Assembly (NCBI GenBank): GCA_965214115.1
Contig: CBDCAU010000001.1
Coordinates: 124,001 to 188,000, forward strand
Direction: 5' to 3'
Origin: Owenweeksia sp965214115
GTDB taxonomy: Bacteria; Bacteroidota; Bacteroidia; Flavobacteriales; Schleiferiaceae
DNA length: 64,000 bases
Positions 42,083 through 51,264 of this stretch are shown one piece after another; the stretch's first letter is position 1, and every line of letters begins with the position of its first letter. The position numbers and the translations under genes were made by a program. The notes under the pieces were generated by a model. That model was not told where the DNA came from. It did not search any database and was given only the letters and a program-made list of their open reading frames with translations.

Positions 42083-43794
42083 AACGGAAAAGCAACGACA
42101 TATTGAGATTTGCGGTGGTGGTCGCCATTATTTTGGTGCTGAACATCATCGGCGGGCTGAAATTTTTTCGGGTGGATCTGACTTCCGAAAACCGCTATTC
42201 CCTTTCCGATGCCACCAAGGAATTGCTGCAAAGTTTCGACGACATCCTTTATATAAAGGTGTATTTGGAGGGCGGGGATTTTCCGGCGGATTTTCAAAGA
42301 TTGCAAAGGGAAACGCGGCAAATGCTGGACGAATTCCGCGCGTACAATTCCAACATCGAATATGAATTCATCGATCCCAGCAACAACGAGACCGCCGAAA
42401 TCAACCAACAGATTTTTCAGCAACTGCAAACTAAAGGCTTGAAATACTACGAGTTGCAGGTGGCAGAGGCGGACGGCGAAAAAACCCAGCGCGTGTTTCC
42501 CGGCGCTATTTTCAACTATGGCGAAAAGGAAATGCCCGTGCAACTTTTGATTGACCAGCTCGGCGCCAGCCCCACGCAGCAAGTCAACGCGAGCGTGCAA
42601 AACTTGGAATACACACTGGCCAATGCGGTGAAAAGCTTGACCGTCCCCCTGAAAAAAAACGTGGGATTTTTACAAGGCCACGGCGAATTGGAACCCAATT
42701 ATATCGCCGATTTTGCGAGGGCGCTTGGCGCGAATTATTCACTGAACCGCTTCAATATCCGCGAATTTAAAACGGACAGCTCGGAGACGGAATTCAGTAT
42801 TTCCGACCAACAAATCCGCCTTAACCGGTTCGATGCCATCGTGATTGCGAAGCCCGAAAAACGATTCACGGACCTCGATAAATATTTATTAGACCAGTAT
42901 ATAATGACGGGTGGGAAAGTGCTGTGGCTGATTGACGCGGTGTTTGCCAATATGGACAGTTTGAGCCAAGCCCCGCAGTTCATTTCCTATCCGATTTTAG
43001 ATCGGCTGGATTTGGGCGATTTGCTTTTCAAATACGGCGCGCGCATCAATACGAACTTGGTGCAAGACATTGTGTCCGCTGGCATTAACGACCGCCGCGA
43101 AACTCGGCCGTGGATGTATTTCCCGATGGTGTTGCCGCAGGTAAAACATCCCATTGCCAAAGATTTGAACGCCATCAAATTGCAGTTCCCCTCCTCGGTG
43201 GATACGATTATCGCCAAGGGAATCAAAAAGACCTTTTTATTGAAAAGCTCTCCTTATTCCAACACGGTGGCCACGCCGCACATCGTGAAATTGCAGATGC
43301 TTTACAATCCGCCGGAGGAATCGCGGTTTACCCAATCCAACGTTCCGATGGCGGTGCTTTTGGAAGGCCAATTTGAATCGGCCTATAAAAATAGGGTCAC
43401 GCCGCGCGGAAACGGGCAAAACCTGAAATTGGTGGAAAAAAGCCCGCCGAACAAAATGCTGGTGGTGGCGGACGGCGACATCATCAAAAACCAACTGAAC
43501 ATTGTGAACCCCAACCTGCCGAAAGGCGCGCCGCTGCCGCTGGGCTTTGACCAGTTTACGGGCGCGCAATACGGCAACAAGGAATTTTTGTTGAACGCGA
43601 TGGACTACCTTTTGGACGATTCGGGTCTGATAGACATCCGCCGCCGCGAGCTGCGCATCCGGCTGTTGGACGCCGCCAAGGTGCGGGATTCCAAATTAAA
43701 ATGGCAAATTGTAAACACCGTTTTACCCGTTGTTTTGGTCATTTTATTGGGGATTTTTTATAGCTTTTTTAGAAAAAGAAAATATGCGAGATAA
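42076..43794 (+). CDS. gldG: Gliding-motility ABC transporter auxiliary protein GldG
   Basis: 572 residues. An N-terminal membrane helix (ILRFAVVVAIILVLNIIGGL), a large periplasmic domain and a C-terminal helix (IVNTVLPVVLVILLGIFYSF). FFRVDLTSENRYSLSDATKE is the ABC-type auxiliary (PF09822) start. FLQGHGELEPNYIADFARAL and KVLWLIDAVFANMDSL are family landmarks. It works with GldF in the inner membrane. The last base of its stop overlaps the ATG of the DUF4340 gene. Confidence 0.93.
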   Translation: MVKRKSNDILRFAVVVAIILVLNIIGGLKFFRVDLTSENRYSLSDATKELLQSFDDILYIKVYLEGGDFPADFQRLQRETRQMLDEFRAYNSNIEYEFIDPSNNETAEINQQIFQQLQTKGLKYYELQVAEADGEKTQRVFPGAIFNYGEKEMPVQLLIDQLGASPTQQVNASVQNLEYTLANAVKSLTVPLKKNVGFLQGHGELEPNYIADFARALGANYSLNRFNIREFKTDSSETEFSISDQQIRLNRFDAIVIAKPEKRFTDLDKYLLDQYIMTGGKVLWLIDAVFANMDSLSQAPQFISYPILDRLDLGDLLFKYGARINTNLVQDIVSAGINDRRETRPWMYFPMVLPQVKHPIAKDLNAIKLQFPSSVDTIIAKGIKKTFLLKSSPYSNTVATPHIVKLQMLYNPPEESRFTQSNVPMAVLLEGQFESAYKNRVTPRGNGQNLKLVEKSPPNKMLVVADGDIIKNQLNIVNPNLPKGAPLPLGFDQFTGAQYGNKEFLLNAMDYLLDDSGLIDIRRRELRIRLLDAAKVRDSKLKWQIVNTVLPVVLVILLGIFYSFFRKRKYAR

Positions 43795-44858
43795 TGAGTA
43801 AAAATGTTGTTTATCTGATTGTTTTAGTGGTGCTTTTAGGAGTGGCGGGCTGGTTGATTTCTTCCCGCGAAGGCAACTCCACTTTAGAACGGAAAATGGA
43901 TTATTCTTTTACCATAAAAGACACGGCGGCGGTGGATAAGATTATCATCAAAGACAAAACGCCTTCCGAAGTGGTTCTTTCACGGAATTCTAAAGGCAAG
44001 TGGCTGGTGGGCAATGAGTTTCCCGTACGCAAGGATGCCATTGATGTTTTATTGATGACGCTTTACCGAATGGAATTGCGCAATTTTCTGCCCCAAAAAT
44101 TAAAGCCAATCGTAATCAAACGAATGGCCACATTTGGCAAAGAAGTTCAAGTATATAAAAATGGTGAGCTTTTCAAGACATTTTATGTAGGCACCGAAAC
44201 GGCCGATGAAATGGGTACATATATGATGATAAAAGGTTCGGATGCGCCCTATGCCGTGCACATCCCCGGCTTTAACGGGTATTTGTCATCGCGGTTTTTT
44301 ACCCAACCCCACTTATGGAAAAGCCGCGACATCACGCGGATGAACCCGCGCACCATCCGCGAGGTGGAACTGACCTATCCCGATTCGGCGAACGCCTCCT
44401 TCCGGCTGACGGTTTTTTCGCCAGACAGTTTGTTTTTCACCAATCTCAGAACGGGAAAACCCGTGAAGAACATCAACAAAGTGAAGGCAATCCTTTTTTT
44501 GAACGCCTTGGGAAATATGAAATACCAAGGCGCGATTTTGCCGAGCGACGGGATATGGGCGCGGCGCGATTCGCTGCTGGCTTCCACGCCCGTTTTTAAT
44601 CTGAGAATCAAGGATATAGATGGGCGAACCACCCGCTTGGAAGGGTATAAAATCATTGGCCCCGCCGAAAGTTTTGACCCCGACTTGGACGCCCCCGAAT
44701 TCGACCGGGATCTGATGCACGGCTTTATCAACCGCGAAGAAATGGTGTTGCTGCAATATTATGGATTGCAGAATGTGCTGGTGCCGTTGGGATTTTTTGT
44801 GGAGGGGGAAATCCAGACGATGCAGATTGACCCTGATGTGTTGCGGCAGGATCAGTGA
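43794..44858 (+). CDS. DUF4340 domain protein
   Basis: 354 residues with one N-terminal membrane helix (VYLIVLVVLLGVAGWLISSR) and a periplasmic body: DKIIIKDKTPSEVVLSRNSK, VRKDAIDVLLMTLYRMELRN. This is the DUF4340 pattern found after gldF-gldG-type genes. Function unknown, presumably accessory to the transporter. Start overlaps gldG by one base. A small hairpin followed by T (44883-44901) probably ends the operon. Confidence 0.9.
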   Translation: MSKNVVYLIVLVVLLGVAGWLISSREGNSTLERKMDYSFTIKDTAAVDKIIIKDKTPSEVVLSRNSKGKWLVGNEFPVRKDAIDVLLMTLYRMELRNFLPQKLKPIVIKRMATFGKEVQVYKNGELFKTFYVGTETADEMGTYMMIKGSDAPYAVHIPGFNGYLSSRFFTQPHLWKSRDITRMNPRTIREVELTYPDSANASFRLTVFSPDSLFFTNLRTGKPVKNINKVKAILFLNALGNMKYQGAILPSDGIWARRDSLLASTPVFNLRIKDIDGRTTRLEGYKIIGPAESFDPDLDAPEFDRDLMHGFINREEMVLLQYYGLQNVLVPLGFFVEGEIQTMQIDPDVLRQDQ

Positions 44859-44882
44859 TGGGTTAAACCGTGACTTCGCCTG

Positions 44883-44901
44883 AAACCTTGCCAAGGTTTT
44901 T
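44883..44901 (+). terminator. Short hairpin terminator after the gldFG operon
   Basis: AAACCTT (44883-44889) and AAGGTTT (44893-44899) with a GCC loop and a run of T; 25 bp after the DUF4340 stop. Confidence 0.6.
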
Positions 44902-44904
44902 GGT

Positions 44905-45396
44905 TCGGTATCGCCCCTACGGGGCTTTTAAAAATTATCGGGATTTTGGTTTCACCGCCCTTACGGACGGTGCTATAAATATGTCGCCCCGCTGGGGCTG
45001 ATCATTTTAAAGGCATCGAAAAGTCGTTTGAAAAATGCAGTCCCCGAGGGGCGGAATGAATGTAGCGCCGCCCGTGAGGGCGGCGTTGGAAATGCGAACT
45101 CGTTGCGTTTTTTTTTTGAGAAGCCCCGCAGGGGCGACACTTTGACGACGGCTTATCGGGTTTTCTGAAAATGGGCTACGAAACGGCGGCGGCGCACGGC
45201 GAGCGGGACGCGCCCAAGAAGAAGTGATGAGTTATTGGGTTAATTAGTTATTAAGGCGCGGTGGTTTTGGGGTTGGGTGTTCTGCTTTTGAGCTTGGCAG
45301 TTTTGTGAAAAACAAATGAAAACTCGCCCCTTTCGCCGCGCGCAAATCCCTATATCTTTGCTCATCTTTTTAGAAAAATATAAAATTTTTTAGGCA
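44905..45396. repeat. Repeat-rich gene-free stretch upstream of dnaN
   Basis: A series of short GC-rich palindromes: CGCCCCTACGGGGC (about 44912), CCGCCCTTACGGACGG (about 44968), GCCCCGCTGGGGC, CCCCGAGGGG, CCGCCCGTGAGGGCGG and GCCCCGCAGGGGC up to 45137. These are of the type scattered between Bacteroidota genes. From about 45168 a short GC-rich frame reads MGYETAAAHGERDAPKKK then stop (TGATGA), which may be the 3' remnant of a gene. The dnaN promoter -7 box TATCTTTG lies at 45353-45360. Confidence 0.6.
45353..45360 (+). promoter_or_regulatory. -7 promoter box of dnaN
   Basis: TATCTTTG matches TAnnTTTG exactly, 37 bp before the dnaN ATG. A TTT at 45331-45333 sits 19 bp upstream, at the position of the -33 TTG. 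Confidence 0.55.
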
Positions 45397-46518
45397 ATGA
45401 AATTCATCGTTTCCAGCGGCGCGCTATTGAAACAATTGCAATTGGCCGGCGGCGTGCTGAACACCAACAACACACTGGCCATCCTTGACAATTTCCTCTT
45501 CAAACTGAACGAAAAAGAACTCACCATTTCCGCCAGCGATTTGGAAACCACCATCAGCTCCACCTTGGAAGTGGATTCCTCGGACGAGGGGTTGGTGGCC
45601 TTGCCGGCGCGCACCCTTTTGGACAGCGTAAAATCGCTGCCAGAACAGCCGCTCACTTTCGTTTTTGATGAAAAAGCGAGCACCGTGGAAATCAGTTCCG
45701 ATTATGGAAAATATTCGTTGGGATATGTCGATGGCGAGGAGTTTCCGCGCCTACCGGAAATGGAGGATGTCAGCACCACCGAAGTCCCGAACGAGATTTT
45801 GGCGCAGGCCATCACCAAGACGATTTTCGCGGCCGGCAACGATGATTTGCGCCCCGTGATGGCGGGCGTTTTTTTCCAGTTTACGCCAGAATCATTGACG
45901 TTTGTGGCCACCGATGCCCACAAACTGGTACGCTACCGCCGCCACGATTTGAAAAGTGAAAACACCGCCGAATTCATAATGCCGCGCAAGCCGCTCACCA
46001 TTTTGAAAAGCAATTTGGTATCTGCCGAAAGCGACGTGAAAATTTCGTACAACGAAACCAACGTGCGTTTTGAATACGACAACATTATTTTGACCTGCCG
46101 CTTGATCGATGGGAAATATCCGAATTACGAGGCGGTAATCCCGAAAGAAAACCCGAACAAGATGGAAATCGGGCGGCAGTCGTTTTTAGGGTCAGCGCGG
46201 CGCGTGGCCATTTTTGCCAATAAAACCACCCACCAAGTAAAGCTGAAAATGGCGGGCAGCGAGCTTCAGATTTCGGCCGAAGATTTGGATTTCAACAACA
46301 AAGCCAACGAGCGGCTGAATTGCAGCTATTCGGGCGATGATATGGAAATTGGCTTCAACAGCCGCTTCCTTACGGAGATGTTGAGCAATTTGGATTCCGA
46401 CAACGTTTCCTTGGAAATGTCGGCGCCCAACCGCGCGGGGATTTTGCTGCCCAAAGACGGGCTGGAAGACGGCGAGGACGTGCTGATGCTGGTGATGCCG
46501 GTGATGTTGAATTCGTGA
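45397..46518 (+). CDS. dnaN: DNA polymerase III sliding clamp (beta subunit)
   Basis: 373 residues forming the ring-shaped processivity clamp. Three repeated clamp domains are visible. Landmarks: MKFIVSSGALLKQLQLAGGV at the start, DLETTISSTLEVDSSDEGLV, DDLRPVMAGVFFQFTPESLT, FVATDAHKLVRYRRHDLKSE and a C-terminal FLTEMLSNLDSDNVSLEMSA ending VLMLVMPVMLNS (the MPxxL-like tail that lines the partner-binding pocket). Length is usual. It is single, not next to dnaA in this window. Confidence 0.97.
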   Translation: MKFIVSSGALLKQLQLAGGVLNTNNTLAILDNFLFKLNEKELTISASDLETTISSTLEVDSSDEGLVALPARTLLDSVKSLPEQPLTFVFDEKASTVEISSDYGKYSLGYVDGEEFPRLPEMEDVSTTEVPNEILAQAITKTIFAAGNDDLRPVMAGVFFQFTPESLTFVATDAHKLVRYRRHDLKSENTAEFIMPRKPLTILKSNLVSAESDVKISYNETNVRFEYDNIILTCRLIDGKYPNYEAVIPKENPNKMEIGRQSFLGSARRVAIFANKTTHQVKLKMAGSELQISAEDLDFNNKANERLNCSYSGDDMEIGFNSRFLTEMLSNLDSDNVSLEMSAPNRAGILLPKDGLEDGEDVLMLVMPVMLNS

Positions 46519-46627
46519 CCTCACCCCCACCTCTCTCCTCCAGGAGAGGGGTGACGGAGTGCGAGTAGATCGTGTAAATGCTATTCCAATCCATTTCGGG
46601 TTTTCTTTAATCTAATTCCACCGAAAA

Positions 46628-47290
46628 ATGAACCTGCTGGTCGTAGGCGATGTGCACGGCTGCTTCCACACCTTCAAAAAGCTGGTGAAAAAACACTGGC
46701 GGCCGGAGGAGGAAATCCTTATCCAAATCGGCGACCTGATCAACAAAGGGCCACACTCCGGCAAAGCGTTGAAATATTGGTGGAAACTGGAGGAAAAGTA
46801 TCCCGAAAAAACGGTTTTCATCCGTGGCAACCACGAACAGAAATATCTCGAAGCGCGGCGGGGCGAAAGTTATTTTCCCAATGAAAACGCGCTTTCGCGG
46901 GAATTCAAGAAAGCGGGGCTGTCGCCGGATGCCGTTTGCGACTGGATTTCCAAAACGCCCTTAAAATACAAGACCGACTATTTTTTGATTACCCACGGCG
47001 GCGTGGCGGAGGGCGTGAAAAATCCCTATGATGCGCAAAACCCGCGCGGCGTTTTATATAATAAGGAACGCTTGGCGCGGAAGCCCAAAATCCAGGTCAA
47101 GGGGCATTCGATCATCGAGGGGAACAAGCCGATATTTACGCCTTCGGAAAATGCGTGGTACATCGACACGGGCGCCTGGACGGGAAAATATCTGAGCGGG
47201 GTGCGGTTTTCCGCGGACGGGGGGATGATAGAAGTGGTGAGGCGAGAAATTGCAAAAAAGGATTGGGCGAAAATGGCACTTTTCAAATAA
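46628..47290 (+). CDS. Metallophosphoesterase (Ser/Thr-phosphatase-like)
   Basis: 220 residues. Metal-binding motifs of the calcineurin-like superfamily: VVGDVHGCFHTF near residue 6, QIGDLINKGPHSGKALKYWW near 38, FIRGNHEQKYLE near 65, then THGGVAEGVKNPY near 125 and VKGHSIIEGNKPIF near 157. The arrangement resembles PrpA/ApaH-like protein phosphatases or dinucleotide hydrolases. The exact substrate is not determined. It stands between dnaN and a small lipoprotein gene, with a GC-rich repeat (CTCTCCTCCAGGAGAG at about 46535) upstream. Confidence 0.88.
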   Translation: MNLLVVGDVHGCFHTFKKLVKKHWRPEEEILIQIGDLINKGPHSGKALKYWWKLEEKYPEKTVFIRGNHEQKYLEARRGESYFPNENALSREFKKAGLSPDAVCDWISKTPLKYKTDYFLITHGGVAEGVKNPYDAQNPRGVLYNKERLARKPKIQVKGHSIIEGNKPIFTPSENAWYIDTGAWTGKYLSGVRFSADGGMIEVVRREIAKKDWAKMALFK

Positions 47291-47426
47291 CAATTTTCCA
47301 CTATTTTTCGACAAAACACATTAGAACCTTTTGATTTTCATCCTATTGGAAAATATGTTTTCTTTGCACCCGAATCTAAAAAGCTGAAAAACAGTAGGCT
47401 TTTTTTAAACCTTTAATTTTATCAAA

Positions 47427-47690
47427 ATGAAAACCACGTTTAAACTTTTCGGCTTTGCCGCTGCGGCCTTCACCTTGGCGCTAAATACGTCTTGCACCAA
47501 GGATTATGAATGCGATTGCGATTTTGAGTTAGACGGCGATAGTGAATCCGTAGAATTTGAATATAAGGATGTGTCACGCAGCGAAGCTAAAAATGCTTGT
47601 GACGCGGCCGCGGCTGGTTTGCTCAATTCAGGGGGCGGCTTTTTTGAACAAGATATTGAAGATGTTGAGTGCGATCTGAGCGCCAGCTAA
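47427..47690 (+). CDS. Small acidic lipoprotein
   Basis: 87 residues. Lipoprotein signal MKTTFKLFGFAAAAFTLALN with lipobox NTSC. The mature part TKDYECDCDFELDGDSESVE is acidic with a CDCD cluster and ends VECDLSAS. No known function. It has the same plan as the lipoprotein at 12668-12883 (Cys pair just after the lipidated Cys, then a short acidic domain). A strong terminator follows. Confidence 0.75.
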   Translation: MKTTFKLFGFAAAAFTLALNTSCTKDYECDCDFELDGDSESVEFEYKDVSRSEAKNACDAAAAGLLNSGGGFFEQDIEDVECDLSAS

Positions 47691-47711
47691 AAACCGTTTT
47701 TTTTACCTGAG

Positions 47712-47751
47712 AGCCTACTTTCGGAAAATCTTCCGAGGTGAGGCTTTTTTT
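47712..47751 (+). terminator. Intrinsic terminator after the small lipoprotein gene
   Basis: Outer stem AGCCT (47712-47716)/AGGCT (47741-47745), inner stem TCGGAA/TTCCGA, and a T run after it. Confidence 0.8.
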
Positions 47752-47773
47752 ATATTTAAACCTTCCATCCCAA

Positions 47774-47879
47774 TCCCTTACTTTCGCGCGAAATCCAAGA
47801 TTTTCATTAAAAAATAAAAGAAATGGCTAAAGGCATTTTTGAAATCCCCATCGCATTCAATGCGCCCAACTTAGCATAG
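47774..47879 (+). pseudogene. Truncated 5' copy of pruA with its promoter and leader
   Basis: 47774-47814 is identical over 41 bp to 51217-51257 in front of the intact pruA, including the -7-like box TACTTTCG and most of the leader. The ATG at 47823 then reads MAKGIFEIPIAFNAP, then NLA and a stop at 47879. The intact gene reads MAKGIFEIPIAFNEP. In these 15 codons there are five codon differences, four of them synonymous, so the fragment is a diverged allele rather than a fresh copy. Homology stops at about 47867. Confidence 0.92.
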
Positions 47880-47924
47880 GAACTATTTTAAAAACCAAAA
47901 CTTTTCGATTTCCTTTAACTGAAA

Positions 47925-47957
47925 AACCCAGCACCACATTTATTGAGATGCTGGGTT
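47925..47957 (-). terminator. Terminator of the lipoprotein gene 47984-48790 (works on both strands)
   Basis: AACCCAGCA (47925-47933) and TGCTGGGTT (47949-47957) form a 9-bp perfect stem. T runs follow on the minus strand and, after the plus-strand arm, also on the plus strand. Confidence 0.8.
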
Positions 47958-47983
47958 TTGATTTTTTATCTTTTGGGTTCTCT

Positions 47984-48790
47984 TTAAGGTTGAATGGTGA
48001 TCTCTTGATAAATAAGATGGTTAAAGCTCTCCACCCTATCCTCCTTGTTCCATTTGTCGGGGTTCTGCACTTCGCGACATAGTGCCACATAGATGGATTG
48101 TCCGGCATCATATTGCCCCGGATAATAGTGTTCTACGCTATCTAATTCAATAATCAAGTTTTTAGTCTGGCCCGGTGGTATGGTCAAAACCCCACCAGGT
48201 TCATAAAAATAAAAATCAAAACCAGAGTTGATAGGCTTGACCGAATGAACAACTATCCAAGAATCCAAACCCGTCCTAACCGAATCCACTATTATTTGTC
48301 TATTGCCCGATACTTGTTCTCGGGCGAAAATATAGGGCGCGCTAATTTCTACTGGAGCAGCTACGATTTCACCGTCAACTTCAAATACTTTGTCAGTATT
48401 ACCATTAGATGTATTGAATTCGTACGTTCCTATTTCCCCTTCATCTTTGTGCAACACTATCCAAATCTTGTCCCCATCCTGTAGAGGGTTTAGCGTATCC
48501 ACGATAGGAATCAATTCATCGGTATAAGTACCTTTTTCGTACTCTAAGAAATGGTTATAAGTGCCGATGCTTTCGGTCATATCCGGTTGCCCATTTTTAT
48601 CGCGATGGACAGTTACCCAGCCGTCTTCCGGCATTTCAATTTTTTTGGCCATCAGACTGGTTTGGGTGGCCACTTGCGAGCTGGAAGCTATAATTTCCGG
48701 AACGGGTTCAGGTGGAGTAGGCCCCTCATCATCAGGTTTGCAGTTTAGCATTGTGAAAAAGAGAATTGTGTAAAGTATAAATGTTTTCAT
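47984..48790 (-). CDS. Lipoprotein with two DUF7282-like domains
   Basis: 268 residues. Lipoprotein signal MKTFILYTILFFTMLNCKPD (lipobox MLNC), a Pro/Glu-rich linker, then two related beta-sandwich-like units. Unit 1 (about 35-118) has KKIEMPEDGWVTVHRDKNGQ and LNPLQDGDKIWIVLHKDEGE. Unit 2 (about 150-250) has TGLDSWIVVHSVKP and DAGQSIYVALCRE. The GWVTVH ... L ... LHKD pattern is that of DUF7282, a family of unknown function. It lies within the 3.4-kb insert between the truncated and intact pruA starts, on the opposite strand, and has its own terminator. Confidence 0.72.
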   Translation of the reverse strand: MKTFILYTILFFTMLNCKPDDEGPTPPEPVPEIIASSSQVATQTSLMAKKIEMPEDGWVTVHRDKNGQPDMTESIGTYNHFLEYEKGTYTDELIPIVDTLNPLQDGDKIWIVLHKDEGEIGTYEFNTSNGNTDKVFEVDGEIVAAPVEISAPYIFAREQVSGNRQIIVDSVRTGLDSWIVVHSVKPINSGFDFYFYEPGGVLTIPPGQTKNLIIELDSVEHYYPGQYDAGQSIYVALCREVQNPDKWNKEDRVESFNHLIYQEITIQP

Positions 48791-48828
48791 AGTGCAAATT
48801 TTTGTGAAGAAATTTAATTAAGAAAAAG

Positions 48829-48855
48829 AAAGGGAGGCCCCATATACCTCCCTTT
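48829..48855 (-). terminator. Terminator of the large T9SS-secreted protein gene
   Basis: AAAGGGAGG (48829-48837) pairs with CCTCCCTTT (48847-48855). On the minus strand the second arm is followed by a T-rich tract. Confidence 0.75.
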
Positions 48856-48866
48856 CGTAAGCTTAT

Positions 48867-51056
48867 CTAATGAAGTACAAGGGTTTTAACTTCTTTCCAG
48901 CTCCTGCCTTCTAATAAGATGTAGTAAACGCCTGTAGGCAGTTCAGAAATATCAAGAGGAGGATACTTTCCGTCCTCGTATTTCACTTCCTGAAGCTTTA
49001 TACCATTTGCATTTTGGACAATTGCCTGTGTAGGCTCAACATCTGCTGGAATACGTAGAGAGACCGTTCGGCGAGCGGGGTTAGGGAATAGTTCTATTCT
49101 CGAAGGGTTTCCTTCTCTTCGTTGCGTTGTAAGGCTTTTAGCCTTTGTCTTTTCAGACATTGAACCTGGTTGAGCATCAATGGTAGTGATGTGTATTCTG
49201 TCTCCAGGGGGGTTGCCGTCTAACGTATCGCCAAAGGTAGTGTCGATAGGGTCAGGGTCTGGACACGGATCAATCTCGAAATAATCCTTTACACTACAAC
49301 CGGTATTTTCATCAAAGAATTCAATGGTATATATTCCCGGTTCGGTAACATCATAAGAACAAGCGCCATCTGATGGGAAGATCTGGTTGCCATCCTGAAA
49401 CCAACGAGTAACAACTGGGGGCTGCACGACTCCACAGTTTAATAAAGTGACAGTAACAGTTGCTCCCGAATCGCACGGCATCGTATTTTGGGGTACATCA
49501 GTATTGGGAAACAGCAATTTTCCATCGTCCCCCAGTAGTTCTTCACAACCACATTCTCCAAATCCCCAAACCTTTCCTTGTTTCTTTTCTGGATCTAATT
49601 CAACAATTTGACCAGGCGGAACTACCGTAACATTTTGGCCTGCATCCCAAACCGGTCCGAGGATATTTAAGTGGGATAGACGATTCTGTTCCATATTTGC
49701 TCGATAATTGTTAATGCCCATATAGTTTGGACTAATATAATATTGTCCATAGGGTTCATTGCAGCAAACATCCGGTTCATAAAATACATCGTTTTTGTAA
49801 CCATTAGTATTATTAGGGATAAAAATGGAAACTGATAAATTGCTTTTTAAACTGGCAACTGGATAATAACCAGGTCCAAATCCTTTACAATAAATCGTAG
49901 AATTGGAGGCAAACATATAGATGCGTGGAACATTGGCATGCAAAGTGTGCAATCCACTCAAATCATAAGAAGCCTTTTCAAAACCATCGTCACCCACATA
50001 AGAGTGTGTCCCCTGCAATCCATTGATAACGTTAGTAAGAGTACTCACAGAGGCATTATCGAAACTTTCTAAGCCCGTAGCCCAAGCGGTTATTTGAGCC
50101 AAACTAGTCACCAATCCTTGGTCGTAACTATAGGAATGTTCGGATTGAACCTCAATCTGTCCCAACGCCAAAGTATCAAGATTTATATAAGACCCGCCTC
50201 CGCTTATGGTTTTTTCAGCAGTAAAGGCCAAAAAGGTTTCTCCAGCGTGGCCTCGCGAGCCACGAGAAAATGGCCACCCGCTTGAACTGGACTGGGAGGA
50301 AGCAATGTGCTGATAAGAACCTTCCAAGTCAATGGTTTTATCACATTGACAATCATCCGTAAAATAGCCATATAAGCTTTGAGAACAAAGGTTTAAGGTA
50401 TAGAGCTTAGTGAAATTGTTATCTTCTCGAATCCTGAATGAATTACGGGTGTGGTCGCCACTAAATTTGAAATACAAACTCTTAGAAACCCCTTCGTGCG
50501 AGAAGTACATAAAATGCCTCTCATCGCTATGGTTATCGTTGTTTACACCATTCTCATTTTCGTCTTTTCCGTGGATAAAACTAAAATATCCGGTAGGCAT
50601 AATTACTTCACAGGTACATTCTTCGGGGCCTCCACCTTGGCCACCACTAGAGCCACTTCCCTCGGGTTGGGCATCGCCTCTCCCTTCTTCCTTCGCCTCA
50701 CTTACCCCAAAATATAAGGTGAAAAACTGTCGAAGTTCTTGAGGGTCAAGTTCTGGATTGTTCAAGAGATGCTTTCTTAACCCCTCTTTGGGTTTTAACA
50801 TCGCTGCATCTGATATGGCCTCAAAAAGCGAAGGGCTAACTTCGATAGCTCCCTCCACCCTTATACGTGCCTCATCATCATCATCGAGGTGCGTAGACTT
50901 TTCGGAGTCTTGGGCGGAACTAAAAACCGAGAAGACTAAAAATAAGACCACGGTTAGGGGTCTTAGGAAAGTGTTTTGAAAATTGGAGATTCTGCCAAAA
51001 AAGCTGCTGCTTGTTGGCGATTTATGCGCTTTAACACTTGTATTTATTTGTTTCAC
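48867..51056 (-). CDS. Large T9SS-secreted protein with type A sorting domain
   Basis: 729 residues from GTG 51056 (MKQINTSVKAHKSPTSSSFF). The signal peptide is internal to a 29-residue extension (PLTVVLFLVFSVFSSAQ). An acidic stretch (HLDDDDEARI) and a Gly/Ser linker (SGSSGGQGGGPEECTCE) precede a large unrecognised region with many Cys (CQCDKTIDL, CCNEPYGQY, GECGCEELL). A small PKD/Ig-like domain (TRWFQDGNQIFPSDG) and the T9SS sorting domain (RIELFPNPARRTVSLRIPAD ... LPTGVYYILLEGR) follow. It is exported and surface-attached or released. It lies in the insert bounded by the pruA 5' copies, and its GC is lower than that of pruA. Confidence 0.8.
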   Translation of the reverse strand: MKQINTSVKAHKSPTSSSFFGRISNFQNTFLRPLTVVLFLVFSVFSSAQDSEKSTHLDDDDEARIRVEGAIEVSPSLFEAISDAAMLKPKEGLRKHLLNNPELDPQELRQFFTLYFGVSEAKEEGRGDAQPEGSGSSGGQGGGPEECTCEVIMPTGYFSFIHGKDENENGVNNDNHSDERHFMYFSHEGVSKSLYFKFSGDHTRNSFRIREDNNFTKLYTLNLCSQSLYGYFTDDCQCDKTIDLEGSYQHIASSQSSSSGWPFSRGSRGHAGETFLAFTAEKTISGGGSYINLDTLALGQIEVQSEHSYSYDQGLVTSLAQITAWATGLESFDNASVSTLTNVINGLQGTHSYVGDDGFEKASYDLSGLHTLHANVPRIYMFASNSTIYCKGFGPGYYPVASLKSNLSVSIFIPNNTNGYKNDVFYEPDVCCNEPYGQYYISPNYMGINNYRANMEQNRLSHLNILGPVWDAGQNVTVVPPGQIVELDPEKKQGKVWGFGECGCEELLGDDGKLLFPNTDVPQNTMPCDSGATVTVTLLNCGVVQPPVVTRWFQDGNQIFPSDGACSYDVTEPGIYTIEFFDENTGCSVKDYFEIDPCPDPDPIDTTFGDTLDGNPPGDRIHITTIDAQPGSMSEKTKAKSLTTQRREGNPSRIELFPNPARRTVSLRIPADVEPTQAIVQNANGIKLQEVKYEDGKYPPLDISELPTGVYYILLEGRSWKEVKTLVLH

Positions 51057-51264
51057 TGTAGAAAAAGTATTAAAACTAAGGCGGCAAAACTATAAAATAT
51101 TTTTATTCGAATCCGAATATTTGAAAAATTTTCAGAAATAGGGAAAATTAAAAAAATCTTTGAAATATGATTTAGAACTACATAAGTCGATGTATGCTAT
51201 CCAATTTTCCTTTCCTTCCCTTACTTTCGCGCGAAATCCAAGATTTTCATTAAAAAACAGACAA

